Source: Daldinia sp. FL1419 (Eukaryota; Ascomycota; Sordariomycetes; Xylariales; Hypoxylaceae). Taken from it: a stretch of DNA of 64,000 nt. Below the pieces are notes generated by a model, which worked only from the letters and a program-made list of their open reading frames with translations, ran no database searches and was not told where the DNA came from. The position numbers and the translations under genes are program-made. Position 1 is the stretch's first letter. Each line of letters opens with the position of its first letter. Below, piece by piece: positions 44,479 to 57,699 of the stretch. The stretch covers positions 496,001 through 560,000 of the forward strand of contig MU623341.1 of NCBI GenBank assembly GCA_025201765.1. Direction: 5' to 3'.

Positions 44479-46693
44479 TTAAAGAAGTCCTCGCATGAAA
44501 TCCGGCACTGATAACTCATCGCTAAAATCGAACCCGGCGAAGGTGCTGTTGGAAATACCAAAACTTGGATCTTGAGGCCATACAGTCTCCTGGGCGGGCA
44601 CTTCAGGACGGGTAATCTATACGATGTTAAGCGTCTACGCCTAGACACGTTGCACTGAGTTCACTAACCAAGGTCTGGCTTATACCGTTGGAAAACGTCC
44701 TAAGTTGCGACGAGGTATATGCGTAGCTAGAATGAGTGCCAGGCGGCATAGAATCAAAGGTCCCGCCGAGACCCCTTGCTCGCTCAATCGCGTAATTCGC
44801 AGCCTGCTCTAGGCTCGTAAGAACAACTTGAAGAGTCTTGAAGGATTCCGATTTGGTGTAATCTAGTAGTCTCTCAATACGTTCTTTTGTTATCTTGGTA
44901 AGTTCCCGGTCGTGCTCTACCAACTCATGCGAAGGTGAGTATACAATATTAGCTAGCAGAACGATGAACGCTGAAAAGTAGGCGCAGCCGCCGAGCCTTA
45001 CAAGGGATTGTCATTAGTGACGACGAAGTATTCCGTAGGGCGAGAGTTACTTACCACAGGTTACATCCACTGTAGCATTTATTATTCAGTATATTTAAAC
45101 ACCCACGACTAGCTTTTACGCAAGTCTCCCAATAACTAGGTAATAAGGGCTGATGATGCCTCATGCAAGCGTTTGCATGACTATCGAAACTGCGAAGAAC
45201 GGAACCGCTGACGCCATTAATCGCTTTTAACCAAGGGGAGTCGAGAGAATAGAGGCCGTTGAGTACTGTATAGCACATTAAGTAAGTGTGATACAAAAGA
45301 ATCATATGAGAAAGCGGCGCCTTCGCGACAGTCTGGGTTATTTTTTCAAGCTGCATAGATTCCGGTATCGTCTGTACCCATTGGTTGAGCAATCCAGCAA
45401 GATGAGTAACTCTTTCCTGGCGAGCCTCCATTGATAACTTCGATGCTCGATTGCTGAGCAGATAGTCGTAGATCTTTCCTTGTAGGTAAGCTAATTGGAC
45501 CCGGGTCCGAAGGTAGTTGAGTTGCGAATGGCCGTCAATGCTCTGGAGATAGTTGCCATTATCCTCAGGTAGATCCAGGTCAATGTCGTAGTCGCATTGG
45601 ATAGAGGGGATCTTTGAGCGGAAGCAGATGTCCTTAAACTTATATCAGCCACAAAATTCACCTAGATTTATTTAAACACTGGGCTTACTTTATCTAAGTA
45701 GTAACAGAGCCAGAATATGTTGCTTCTATGGCGAGCAACTTCCGGTGAAAATTGGGTTAACGTCTCTTTCATGTGAAGCCCAAGCCGATGGGCTAGTCTA
45801 ACTGCGGTACCGATTAGAACTGACGCTGGCTTTTGGTCGGTATTTGTCTGGAAAAATACTGGAGCGCGTTTAGTTAGTAAAAGTTCTCTCGGAAGTGATA
45901 TGTAAAATTCGTGACTTACTGACCAGGCCCAAGAGAACCTCTATCCCAAGGGTGTCTTCTTCTCGTGTCACAAGCTCGTCTAGTTCTTTTTGAGCGTTGT
46001 CGATGCAATGCTTGATTTTTATATCGTCGAATCTAACTATGATTTCATCCGTTTCTACGGTACGGATACGATAACCAAGGGCAAGGACTACGTTTATAGC
46101 GGCCCAGACAGCTCTGGACTTCTTGGTAGCTTCCTGTTGGGAATAGAAGTCTAAGAGCATCTTCATAAAATGTTGTTGGTGAAATAGCGGCAGGGCAGTA
46201 TTAAAATCACGGAAGTAATCCTCAATGACGGGCAGTATCTCGGTGAGAGGTGGTATGCAATGTCCTCCATGACTTTCTAAAACGCATGGGCTTGAGATCC
46301 CTGAGGCACTGGTTGGCGAAACGGTAGATTCTACGGCTCGATTCGAGGGGCCGCTGGTCGCTTGATCCGGTATTGTGATAACACTAGGATCACCAATCCT
46401 GTCTAACTTTGCCTCGATTCGGGCAAGACGAGCCTCAAGGCTGTCATTATTCGCAATGGCACTTGATGCTCGAGCCTCTCTTGGGGGGACAGGGGCCGCT
46501 CTCCTGCGAACTGCTGTTGTACTGCACGGCACTTTGTATAGTAAACAGTTTGAACATGCAGGTTTCAGCATATCGCACTTGATTTTCTTCTTGAAGCAAG
46601 TATCACCTTTGTATGAATGAACATTAGCAAACCTATTATATGAGATAAATCATATAGTAACATACATGCTTTACGACGAGAACTTGTCTCCAT
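44479..46693 (-). CDS. Zn2Cys6 transcription factor, six exons
   Basis: Nuclear regulator of 642 residues. Exons: 46693-46666, 46606-45920, 45858-45689, 45632-45055, 44996-44669 and 44616-44479; the sum is divisible by three. The zinc cluster is split by intron 1 and reads C-DT-C-FKKKIK-C-DMLKPA-C-SN-C-LLYKVP-C, a canonical spacing. A short leucine-rich linker follows (LEARLARIEAKLDRI). The fungal transcription factor domain runs from PVIEDYFRDFNTALPLFH through LLGLVIFFQTNTDQKPAS, GTAVRLAHRLGLH and SNIFWLCYYLDK. The C-terminus ends PDFMRGLL. Its target is unknown. It lies about 0.65 kb from the Old Yellow Enzyme gene on the same strand, which is downstream in neither sense; co-regulation is only a guess. 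Confidence 0.88.
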
Positions 46694-47344
46694 CTTTATC
46701 CATGGGCTTATAACTGTCTCTGAAAATTTATGCGATTAAGTCGTAGTAGATAGAGACGACGTGGAAAAGGCCTAGTTGGAAAAAGGAAGAAAAATATGAC
46801 GAGCAAAGAAGAATACGCAGATTGGTAAGCCCTCACGAATTTACGAATTATCTAAAAACTCCTCTTAAGAATAAGGAGTGCAAAATGTCGCCCAAGGTAC
46901 AGAGATGCTGACAAATGGCACATTTTTCGACTTTTAACTCAGGGGTTCCAGAGACGAGAAGGTCTTGGCATTTCAGATTGCATACCTAAGGTAAGTACCT
47001 AGGTTACCTGGTATATACATGCGTCTAAGCAGTATTATTAGCCTCACTGCATCAGCATATATTCATATATCAAAAGTATTAGAGCCTTCTTGCTTTATTT
47101 TATTTGTTTTGTTTTGTTTTGTTACAATATTCGGCATAGATTCTTTTCTTCTATTTTATATGTAGGACATCAGATTTATATCAGAAAAACATGCCATTTA
47201 TATTGTCTCTATTTATTAACACGTGGTATTTGATATTGATCGGCTAACTAAAATAAATATTTAATACGAGCGGTAGCCAACGCAGCCATACGACTGAAAG
47301 TAATAACCCGATAACCAGTCGTTCTAGTAATCTAAATCACATAT
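46694..47344. other. Intergenic region
   Basis: A+T-rich spacer, holding a TTTTG pentanucleotide repeat (47103-47122) and one TACCTAGG motif near 46995. No gene seen. Confidence 0.55.
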
Positions 47345-48817
47345 CTAATAGGGGACGCCATACGGATGCGAAGTCAGCTCCGGATCAGTTAGCTCCGGGA
47401 AACCACGGAATTCCAAGCTTCCCTTCGCCGCCGCGAATTTCTGGAAGTGCGCGCCAAGGTCCGCCTGGAAGCTCGCGAAAGCCTTCGGGTCACTAAGATC
47501 GAACGGTTCTTGGCCTCTCGTGATCTGCGTTAACTGCGAGCCGGCGCTCATCAGGGAAAGTATCACATCGTTCACGACGCCGTCGACGGGTCGGATAGCG
47601 CTTGTGACCTTTCCGGATAGAATATCGCTCGCAAGTCGGGGCTCCTGAGCGGCGGGACGCCCGAGGCCAATGCCGTCGAGGATATCGAGGGCCTGGACCA
47701 TGGCCGCCGTCGTTCGGAAGCCACCGGTTAGGATCTTCTTGGTCTTGGAAAGGTGCGGGACAATATCGCGGACGAACTCGAGGAAGTATGCTTCGCGCTT
47801 CAGCGTCGTCTCCTTCTTCGAGCCGTAGCCGATATCCTCGTGGTTGCCGCCTGATAGTTCCACGTAGTCGAATTCTAGGTCCTGAAACATTTCGCACATG
47901 ATTCGGGCGTCGGCGGGCTTAATGCCTTTCTCCTGGAACTCGACCGAGTTCACTTTAATGCCGACGATGAAGTTAGGTCGTACGCGTCGCTTGATTTCTC
48001 TGGCGATCTCAGATACGAAACGCAGGCGGTTTGCAATGCTGCCGCCGTACTCGTCGGTACGTTGGTTGGAGAGCTCGGACAGGAACTGTGCAATTAGGTA
48101 CCCGTGTGCTCCGTGTAGCTGAATGCCGTCGAACCCTGCTTTATCAAGGTACTCCGCAGCGTGGGCAAATCCATCTATGACACGAGCGATGTCCTCCTTC
48201 GTGGCTTCCCGCGGCTTGGCGTATTCCATACCATTTCTTGGAGCTGTCGTGCGGCGTGCGGGTTAGTATATCATAACGAGAGTCCATGCGGATAAGGGGG
48301 GGTATTCACGCACGATGTTGGATTGCTGACGCCGAAATGGTGTCTTTCCTGATCCGGGCAGCCAGTTGGCGCCCAGGGTGCGTAAGCTGAGCCACGACCA
48401 AACTACCGTTCGCTTTGGATACCTTTGCCATTTCTTGGAATGCTTCGAAGCGTGGGCCCTCAAAAGGACATTCTGGGGTGATGATGGCATCACCAACTGC
48501 GTCTAGCATATCGAACTCGATGTCGATGTTTCCGGTGGCAATAATACCCCATTCGTCCTCACCCCATCTACGTTCCCATGTTAGTCTCTAGGTATTAATG
48601 CGTGCTCCGCGTGTCCTTACTTTCGGTATAGTTCAATGAGCTCTTTCGTGGGAATACCACGCTCCTCGAGGTTATCGACGCTCCAAGATGCAAGGTCCTC
48701 GGCCATTGAGGCCTTGTAGAATCGGTTCTTTGCGACTTTCCCCGAGAATTCGAACTTGAGAGGTTGGCCGAGAGGCGCAACATCGACGGTAGCTGAGTCG
48801 TGGCGTCTAAATGGCAT
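47345..48817 (-). CDS. Old Yellow Enzyme, NADH:flavin oxidoreductase
   Basis: Three exons, 48817-48621, 48567-48314 and 48243-47345, giving 449 residues. The FMN-binding TIM barrel is recognisable from LKFEFSGKVAKNRFYKASM, VVAQLTHPGRQ, GFDGIQLHGAHGYLIAQFLS, RTDEYGGSIANRLRF and KKILTGGFRTT, with GIGLGRPAAQEP near the phosphate site. The HGAHGYL segment holds the substrate-binding His pair expected in the thermophilic-like/YqjM branch of the family. It would reduce activated C=C bonds of enones with NAD(P)H in the cytosol. Physiological substrate is unknown. The joins restore QHPPRNGMEYAKP and LYRKWGEDEWG, both typical for the family. No metabolic cluster is evident around it. Confidence 0.92.
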
Positions 48818-49877
48818 CGTGACTTGGATTAAAGGGTAGTTGCTCGAAATAATTTGAATTAAATTATAATATTTTCAATATTGGCAAAGATTGCTCTGTG
48901 TCTGATATTAGACAATGGTGATGATGGTAGTGACTCTTTCTACTATCAAGAGCGAGCGCATAGCTACCTACTAAATATACTCCCACCCACCCCCCAACAA
49001 GACCATATGGAACGTTCCCGCCCTGACAAATAGCGGTATGGGTATTGAACCGTAGGCCGCACATCTCGGACAAGCATAGGGATCCCGTGTGGTTCATTTA
49101 CTGTAGTCGTGGATTGTGGCAATCAAAAAATTGTCCACGGCCGGAGCCTAGAATAGCTGACATAACGATAAAACACCAAAAAGTGTCCGCCGGGTGACTC
49201 GTGAAATTGCGGCTCCGGTTGTAACCCAGTCGAGCTTACAAATATTACCAATAAGGTGGCGGCGAGCTAACGAACTCCGTGGATCCCCGTGGGATTCCAC
49301 GCTAGCCACGGTCATCACCGGTGCCGGGGGTCTTAAGAGGTAGTAGTGTAGGTACCTAACCTCGGTACCTAACCTTAGGTAAGTAGGTACCTACCTAGGT
49401 ATGTAAGTATGTAAAATTTGAAGACCCTAACCTAGCATCATCACTTACCTATCACAATATACCTAACCGTAGGTAGTCGGCGTGTCTTATTTGGACACAA
49501 CTCCTCTTCACATATAAGCACTCTAGTTTTCGTATCAAATCGTATCAAATCACTATAGGAATTATGCATTGGCTGAATTAGTAGCAATGATCATTATAAG
49601 GTAGCTAACCTACCTAGCTACCTAGTCTATGCCTAGTGTTCATGCTCCTATCTTTCGCCATCGTCCAATTGAACCCTATCCTCAACGCCATCTGCATGAT
49701 CTCATGGGCCGGTGTCCCAAGATAGAGCCACCTCTGATTGAACAACTTAACATTTACTGATTCGTTTCTTTGGTCTTGTAGACGGAACACTTCCTCCGCT
49801 AGTTTACACCCCGAAGAGAAAACATAGACTAAAAAACCAATGGTCTAGTCTAATTTATGCAGAAAATTGCCCGCTAC
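48818..49877. other. Intergenic region rich in CCTAGG motifs
   Basis: About 1 kb with no gene. A dense run of TACCTAA/CCTAGG units lies at 49345-49408, and more near 49605-49625. It contains the promoter of the Old Yellow Enzyme gene and the 3' end of the Rtf1 gene. Confidence 0.5.
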
Positions 49878-52200
49878 CTACTCAATGTCAACCTCGATAT
49901 CGAGATCCAAAGCCGCGATAATATCGTCATCCACAATCGGTTTATGAATCTGTGGGATTCCCTTCTTATCTTTCCCTGTCTGGTGGTTCTGTAGCTGCAA
50001 CTTTTGTAGATGAGGCAACAATGGTGCTTTTGTAGTGGCATTTTGCTTAGGTGCACTATTCGCCGGTGTTGATGCACCATTTTCGTTGGCCGGTGTTGAC
50101 TTACGCTCGGTAGACTCGTTAATGTCCTGTCTGAACTTGGGCTTTGTTCTGAGACGTCGCGAAGTGTCTTCTTCGACATCTTCTCCTCTCGCAACACGTG
50201 CCTCAATTTGGCGGGCCTTTGCTTTCTCCATCAGCTGTGCCTTACGGACAGCTTCTACGTTACGTCGACGGTTTTCGGCGTTCAAAGCTGCTAATCGTTC
50301 TTGCTGAGACGGTGTCGAACTGGTCGACTTATTCGATGGCGCGAGGCTGGTCTTAAAAGCCAGACGCGGTGTTTCGAGGGAATCCAGTTTATCTTGAAGT
50401 TCTGAAACCTGTGCATCATCCCCGCGACGTCTAGCCTCCTCGATCATATTAACTAATCGGTTTCTTTCCGTCGGGGCAAATTTACTAATCAGGCCTCGCT
50501 CTCGCTCAATCTTGGCATTCACCTCCGCGTCAGTCCACGACCGATTCACAAGAGCGTTGATGTCGTCGATTTTGGCATCCAGCGTCGGCCTCTTGGGGAA
50601 GATAACCCCTTCTTCTTGGCAGACCTTCTTATACCGGTTAAACTCGGCCTATGACAAATTAGACACATAAACACAGAGTATCGAAATAGCTACGAACCTC
50701 GGTAAAGGGCGAGTCAGAACAGCTGATGAAAGGCCACTCTCTTTCTGATTTGCCATGGGCGGCTCTGATGTACTGATCGGTGACAAAGTTCTGTCCGTTT
50801 GATTTCTCCATGGCATACGGTTTTCCCTGGGTAAAGCCTAAAAATAACATAATTAACAACGAGGAAATTAGAGATACATGGCTGAAACGGACCTTTAATA
50901 AGAGCCATTCTATAAACGTTGGAGCCGTCGGAACCTGGACCAAGAGCGATGCGGACGTAGCATCCGGTAATAGCTTCGTTGAAGCCGGGATAGAAACAAA
51001 CTCGAGCAAATCTACTGCGACCAACTCTTACGCGCTCGAAATCGCGGATATCGGCGAGGGGGGTTTCTTTCGCCTCGGGAGTTCGTGATTTGGAAAACTT
51101 ATCCCTTGAGGTACCAGCCCATTCGACATCGCTATCGTCGTCGGCATCACGGCCGGGACTATCGCGTGAACCCGAGTGTGACTTCTTGTTGCGCTCTCTA
51201 TCCTCTTCTCTGCGTCGCTGCCGATCATTCTTCTCGGCTCGAGCACGACGGAGCGACTCAATACCCGCACTTGCCTCGCCTACTCTTGAACCGCCGATTC
51301 TTGTTCGTTGTCGAGAGGGCTTGCGCTGGGATTCATCTAGGTCGGCGGAGCTGGCCTTACGCTTCTTGACCGATTGACTATCGTCCTCTCTTGTCTTCAA
51401 CAACCGACGCAGTAAGGTGTTCTGTCGTTGGCGATCGACTTCTTCCTGGCGTCGAGCAAGCAACTGTTCTCGCTCGAGTTCGGGCATAGCTAAAATCTCT
51501 TCCTTCTCCGCTTCGCTTGCATAGATCCCATCGACGGGGTACTTGTTATCGTCATCGTCATCTATCTTGCCGTTTGCGTTGGTAGCTTGGAAAGGTTCAG
51601 ACTCGGAATCGGATTCATCCATAGGCGCAGAGTTCTGAGATGCGGGAGACGCAGCGGAGGAACTGTTGTAGGCCATGATGCGCGCAGGTTAGTTTAGTTT
51701 ATTTATCTATTGATCGCCGGAGAGGAAAGAAAACCGATGAATAATTTGCAGTGCGGTTTTAAGCGTGCAAGGTAACAAGACTGTGTTTATTGAGCGGGGT
51801 TGAAATGAACATTGACTTGGACGAGGCGCCAATTTTTTCTTATCTTGCCTCCGCTGCACGAAGTTACATAGGCAACAACGCTGGCCAAACCAATTGACAA
51901 GTAATAAGAAAGCGCGGTACGTATTCAACAAAAACTCAACAATACTCGCGGGGTTAAAGGAAAGTTCCAGGGAACTGAACAACTTTGATGGGGAACTCAC
52001 GCCTCTCCTTCTTCCTCATCTGAATCATCACGTCTTTTCTTGCTAGATCTGTGCTTCGCTTTGTTTGATGCTTGCTCCTTAGCCTCGGGGTCGTGTGAAC
52101 CAGATGCAGAACGACCAGGACTCGTAGGTTGCTCTTGTTCTTCGTCGGATGACTCGTCGCCTCCGACGAGGGCGAGGAGTTCATCATCTACGTCGGCCAT
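49878..52200 (-). CDS. rtf1: Rtf1, Paf1-complex transcription elongation factor
   Basis: Four exons, 52200-52001, 51662-50893, 50837-50698 and 50648-49878, giving 626 residues. The acidic, Ser-rich start MADVDDELLALVGGDESSDEE is typical of Rtf1. A basic RS/ERK stretch follows, then the Plus3 domain (about 255-390): LADIRDFERVRVGRSRFARVCFYPGFNEAITGCYVRIALG, GKPYAMEKSNGQNFVTDQYI and SDSPFTEAEFNRYKKVCQ, completed across two introns. A helical region with RNRLVNMIEEARRRGDDAQ and a disordered tail complete the protein. Rtf1 binds elongating RNA polymerase II with the Paf1 complex and promotes histone H2B ubiquitination. The first intron is long (338 nt). It is the last gene before the AT-rich block. 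Confidence 0.93.
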
Positions 52201-52790
52201 GGTGGTAGGACGTTCGATTCGAAAGGGCGACTGAGATTATTAGGGGTTTTCTTAGCGATAGAAGAGGTTTTGAGCGCTAATATTCGACAAGGGTAATACG
52301 CGACGGAGGGTACCTGAAGAACTTCGAAGGGATTAGTTGGTAGGAGTTTTTTTTGTCCTAAGCAAAGGAATAAATTGGTCTTGTAAGAGTAACAAGAGTA
52401 AAATAGGAACAATTTGAATGGAAATATTTAGTACATAGCGCGAAATGAAAGAATGGTTGATTGATGATGGTTCCCCTATTTGTTGTAAGTTGTAAGTTGT
52501 AGGGTCAGATAACATAAAAAAGATTGGAGTTGAGTTTACAATTTACAGCCTCATTAAGCTTGTCTTTGGAGGACTAGCTAACCTTAGTGGTTCCAAGGTT
52601 TCTCATACAGTACAATACTACGCTATCTCTAACAAAGCTGCAACGCTATGCCTGACTTTAGGAGGGATATTGTGCTGGCCTTGATCGATTCTTAAAAAGG
52701 AAGGTTGTCCGTGCACGTAATAGAACATTTTTATTAGGTATATCCATAAATTTAATGGGTTGGTGGTTGGCCTGAAGAAGTCCCTACTTT
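52201..52790. other. Rtf1 promoter and edge of normal DNA
   Basis: Ordinary composition, no gene. The change to extreme A+T begins around 52790-52830, roughly 600 bp upstream of the Rtf1 start codon. Confidence 0.6.
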
Positions 52791-55700
52791 GAGAGTTTTA
52801 AGAAAATACGTATTCTTTTCCCTTTATTTTATTTTCCTTAATAATTGTAAGTATTTTTATATTTTCTTTAATTTTGAATTATCCATTATATAATCTTAAA
52901 TTTAAGTTGTAAAGATTTTTTTATATTCTTTTATAATATAAAATATTATATTTTAAATTAGAAATAATATTTAATTCTTTATAAAATAAAATTAAAAAAT
53001 ATATAATTTAGGCTTAAAAGAGAAAAAAATTATTATTATTTTTTAAATTATAAAATTTATATAGTTTAATTATTAAATAATATCTAATATATTTAAAAAT
53101 TTAAAATATTAATTAAAAATTTATATATTTATTATATATTTATCTTTATTATTTTATTTAATTTTATATATTTTCTTATTTTTTATATTAATTTTAAAAA
53201 ATTAACTTTATTTATTACCTTATTTGTATGTTCTTTGTTTAATTATTGTATTGTTGTTAGGATTTATTAAAAAGGTTAATTAATAAGATTTTTAATAGAT
53301 TAAATGAATATTTTTAATTTAATGTTTTTTCATTGGTTTTATATTTTTTTAATATATAGCTTCTTCTTTCTGATAGGGATGGAAATATATTTATATCTTA
53401 TAATTCTTTGTCTATATTTATTACCTATTGTTAGAGGATATTCTGAATATTAATAGTTATGGATTTAATTTTGGGAAATCCCTTTTTTATAATGGTTTTT
53501 TAGGTATTTATAATTAAAGGTTATATTAAAGTTAGTTGATTTTTGAGGTTATATCTGAAAATCTTACTATTTGAATTAGGAATAATCCCCTGATTTTGTG
53601 AGGATGTTAACTAATTATTCTATTATATAAATAATCTTAGTTTTTCTTTTTTATTAGTTTATTTTTTATTTAATATTGTTTTAATATTTTGTGGTAAGGG
53701 GGATATAAAATTGGTATTAATAATTCTACCAGTTATTCTAGTTGGTTTAAAACTTTTTAAAAGAATAATAATTAGGAAAGGATAAGATGTTAAAGGTATA
53801 TTATTCTTATACTTTATAAATATAATATATCTTTATATAATTTAATTTATAATTTTTTTTAAATAATATATATATTAATTTATTTATAATTTAATTTTAT
53901 TATTTATTATTTAAAAATAATGCCTTTTTATTCTTTTATTGAAGAAAATAAATATATAAAATTAATAAAAATTTTTTTTATATAAATTAAGAGGGATGTA
54001 ATTATTTTAATAATTTAAATAAAATTATAATTTTATTTAAAATTTATATATTATTAATAAATTAAGTTCTTTATATGAAACCTTTATGTGGTTAAATTTA
54101 GGTAATATTGAAATATAATTATAAAACAAATATATTATTCTTTTATATTGTATGATAACCTCTGATGGATCTTAGAGATTTAATGAATCTATTCTATTTC
54201 ATATAAATATCTAAAGATAATTACAATATATATTAATTTACTTACCTTTATATAATTTTATTTAATATAATGAACAATTTATATCAAATATTTTTTTATA
54301 TGGATTCATTCTTTTTGGTAACCTGGAATACTTATAGATTATATGAATTAAATATTTAAATAACATTATTTGGTTTATATAGGCAGGTACCCTAATTCTA
54401 TATATATATATTTATCTCCAATTTTATAAATTAAAGATATAATCTTAAATTAATGGCGTTCTTTATACCTAAAACATCCATACTAATAAAAAATAAGATA
54501 ATATAATTATTATATTGGATAAATTATTCTTTTTTAAATAAAATTTTAATTAAGTTAATTAAAATTATAAAATTAATATTAAGATTTAAATTTATGTAAG
54601 ATATAATATTTTAATTAAAATATAATAAAATGGATAGAATTGAAGATATAGTGATGATTATTGATATAAATGAAGTAAATTTTTATTTATATTATCTTTA
54701 AAATTTTTAATAATAAATATAAATTTATTAGAATTTGGAATAATAAGTAAGAGATTAATATATTTAAAATTCTAAAAGTATTATTATTTGAATAATTTTA
54801 ATATAAATATTGATATTATAGATAAGGTATATTAAATATATGGTGCATTTTCTATCTCATTTCCATACCATAATAAATTTCAATAGTTTTTAGTTAGTAA
54901 CAAATAATAATCATAATTAATATGGAATATAAAGTAGATTAATTTAAAAAAGCTTTATATTTCCCAAGCCATTTTACCATATTATATTAGGATATTATAT
55001 GCCAAATTTACCCTTTTATAATCTTATTAGTGGTATCATAAACCAAATTAATAAATAATTCATTAATCTTAAACTTTATTATTATTATATAAAATTTTTT
55101 ATATATGGATATTAATTTATATCATTATTCTTAAAAACTTTATATTCTTTTTATTATAAATCATTAATAAATCTGTGGTTATTAATATTTGATTTCATAA
55201 AATCCAATAGAAATCCTTAATTTATATTATTAATAATATAAATTTTGATTAGAGATGTAATCTTTTAATTATTTTTTTTCCATATAGAATAAATATATTT
55301 ATAAATGATAATTAAATAGGTTTTTGTGTAATAATTGTAATAATACTAAAGATATTTTAAAAATAATATTTGTAAAAGGATTATTTAAAAATAAGGAAGG
55401 AGAATGGCGATGGTAGTAAAGATGGAGAGGATATTATAAAAACATTTATATATTTGGAAAATAGGTTAATTAAATTGTTGTAAAGAGTTAATAAAATTAA
55501 TTATCATTATGGTAAATTTATTTTTAGTAAATTCTTAATTATTAATATATTCTTTCCTAAAAATTAGGATTAAATAATATAAATATTAACCCCAAACTTA
55601 AAATTTCAATTTTATTTATTATAAATAAGGATGATTCTATTTTTCAAACCAAGTTTCAAAATACCATCAAAATGCTAGACTTATAATTCCAATTGAAAAA

Positions 55701-57699
55701 ATAAATATTATTAAAAAAAACATATTTGAAATTTGTTAATATCTCTAATAAAATAACATATATCTTATAATTTTAATACTATATTTATATTAAAGAAAAA
55801 TTCCTTTTGGAATAATATTGGCTTTATTTAATATAATATTTAATTTAAAATATTAAAAAAGAATTATAGAAATATTTCCTACCAAAGCTTATATTAAAAT
55901 TAAAGGAGGCATTTTTTACAAATTCTAAAAAAGTACTATGCCAATTTAATTACATCAAATGTTTCCTAAGAGCATTACATCTAATTTTAATATATATAAT
56001 TTATTAATTAACCATATTTTTAGGGAAACTCCTTCCAAATTACCAACTATCTATATTATAAGTGCTTTGTATTCATTTATATTTAATAAAAATTAAAAAT
56101 TTATATCTATTTAAAAAACAATTTCTAATAATAGGATGTACCTTTGCAATAATTATTAAATTTTCTTTCAATCCCTTAAATAATTAATCTAACAAAACTT
56201 TATATAAAAAGATTTTAAATTATATAACCATCTTTACAAATAATGTTTTCTAAATAACCAATATCTTACCCCATTTGATTAAAGATATTTTAAATAAAAT
56301 TACTATGATATAATATGGTCCTAATAAACCTATCAAAAAAGATCTTTTATTATTCTTTAGATTTAAGAAATCTATATTAAAGAAAACCTTATTATAATTG
56401 AAAATAAATAATCATTTATATATTGAAGTTCCCCTAAATGGATAATTCTAGGATTAGTAACTAATAAGAAAAGATAAAATGGTTTCAAACACTTTATTGG
56501 CCTTAATATAGTATATTCTTAATATTGAAGAAGAATTAGTGGAATGGGTTATTTATATCTTTTAATAAAGGGATTTTTTATTAATATTTTATAATATTCC
56601 AAATAGAAAAATAATTAATAAATTAAAATAAGAAATTGATTTAAATATGGAAGATATAATAAAGAAAAATCCTATGAAAATTAAGATATTATTTATTGAA
56701 GGAAAATAGGATATTTAAGAAGAATTATTATCTATAAATTCTTTAGAATTCTTTAATTTAAGTAATAATAAAATAAATGATCTTTAAAAAATAGGATTTG
56801 TTTATTAAGTTATTTATAATGAAGAATTATTAAATAATAATATTATTAATAAACCTAAATTTTCTAAAAAAATTATTAATGGTTAATTATATATAAGGAT
56901 ATTATTTAGGTCCAAATTTTTAAGTATTTAAGATCTTTATTATTTTGTAAGTATTTTTATAACACTTTTTCCATATGGTTGGGGTGGCCCCATTATAATA
57001 AATTAAATTAAAAGGGATAAGTTAATTATTTTTAAGGAAAAGAATTTTGCCTTATAAATATAAATAAATATTTTCCTTATTTATTAAAAGATGATGCCTT
57101 TATATATTATATAAAATGAAGTATATAAAAATTAATAAATTTTTATAAATAAATATTTATTAAATTATTCTAATATAGAATTAATATTACTATATATCTA
57201 ATATTCTCTTTTTTTATATTTAATTAAATAATTAAGAATAATAATGTATATATTAATTAAATATATATAGATAAGGGAATCTTTTATAAGGTAGTTAAAA
57301 TTTATAATTTATTTATAAAAGAATAATTACAGTAGGTTGGAGAAGATCTTCAAATAAATTATTAAATTAATAACTTTAAAATAAAATTATTATTAAAAGA
57401 AATTATTATTTATAAATGTTAATAATTATTTTCTAATAAAAAAAAGATTTTATAATATAATAAATTAAAAAATATAATTATATAATATAAAATACCTACC
57501 ATTTAATTTATAAATAACTTTAATAATATAATATTATTAATTTATATAAAAATTAATTAGAAATTTTAAGGGGATAAATATTTAAAAAAATTAAAATAAT
57601 AAATGGAAGAAAGATTAATATTTATTAATAAATCTTTAATGAAAGAAGTAAATTAAAATCTAATATCTTCTATAATATAATTTCATATTTATATAAATA

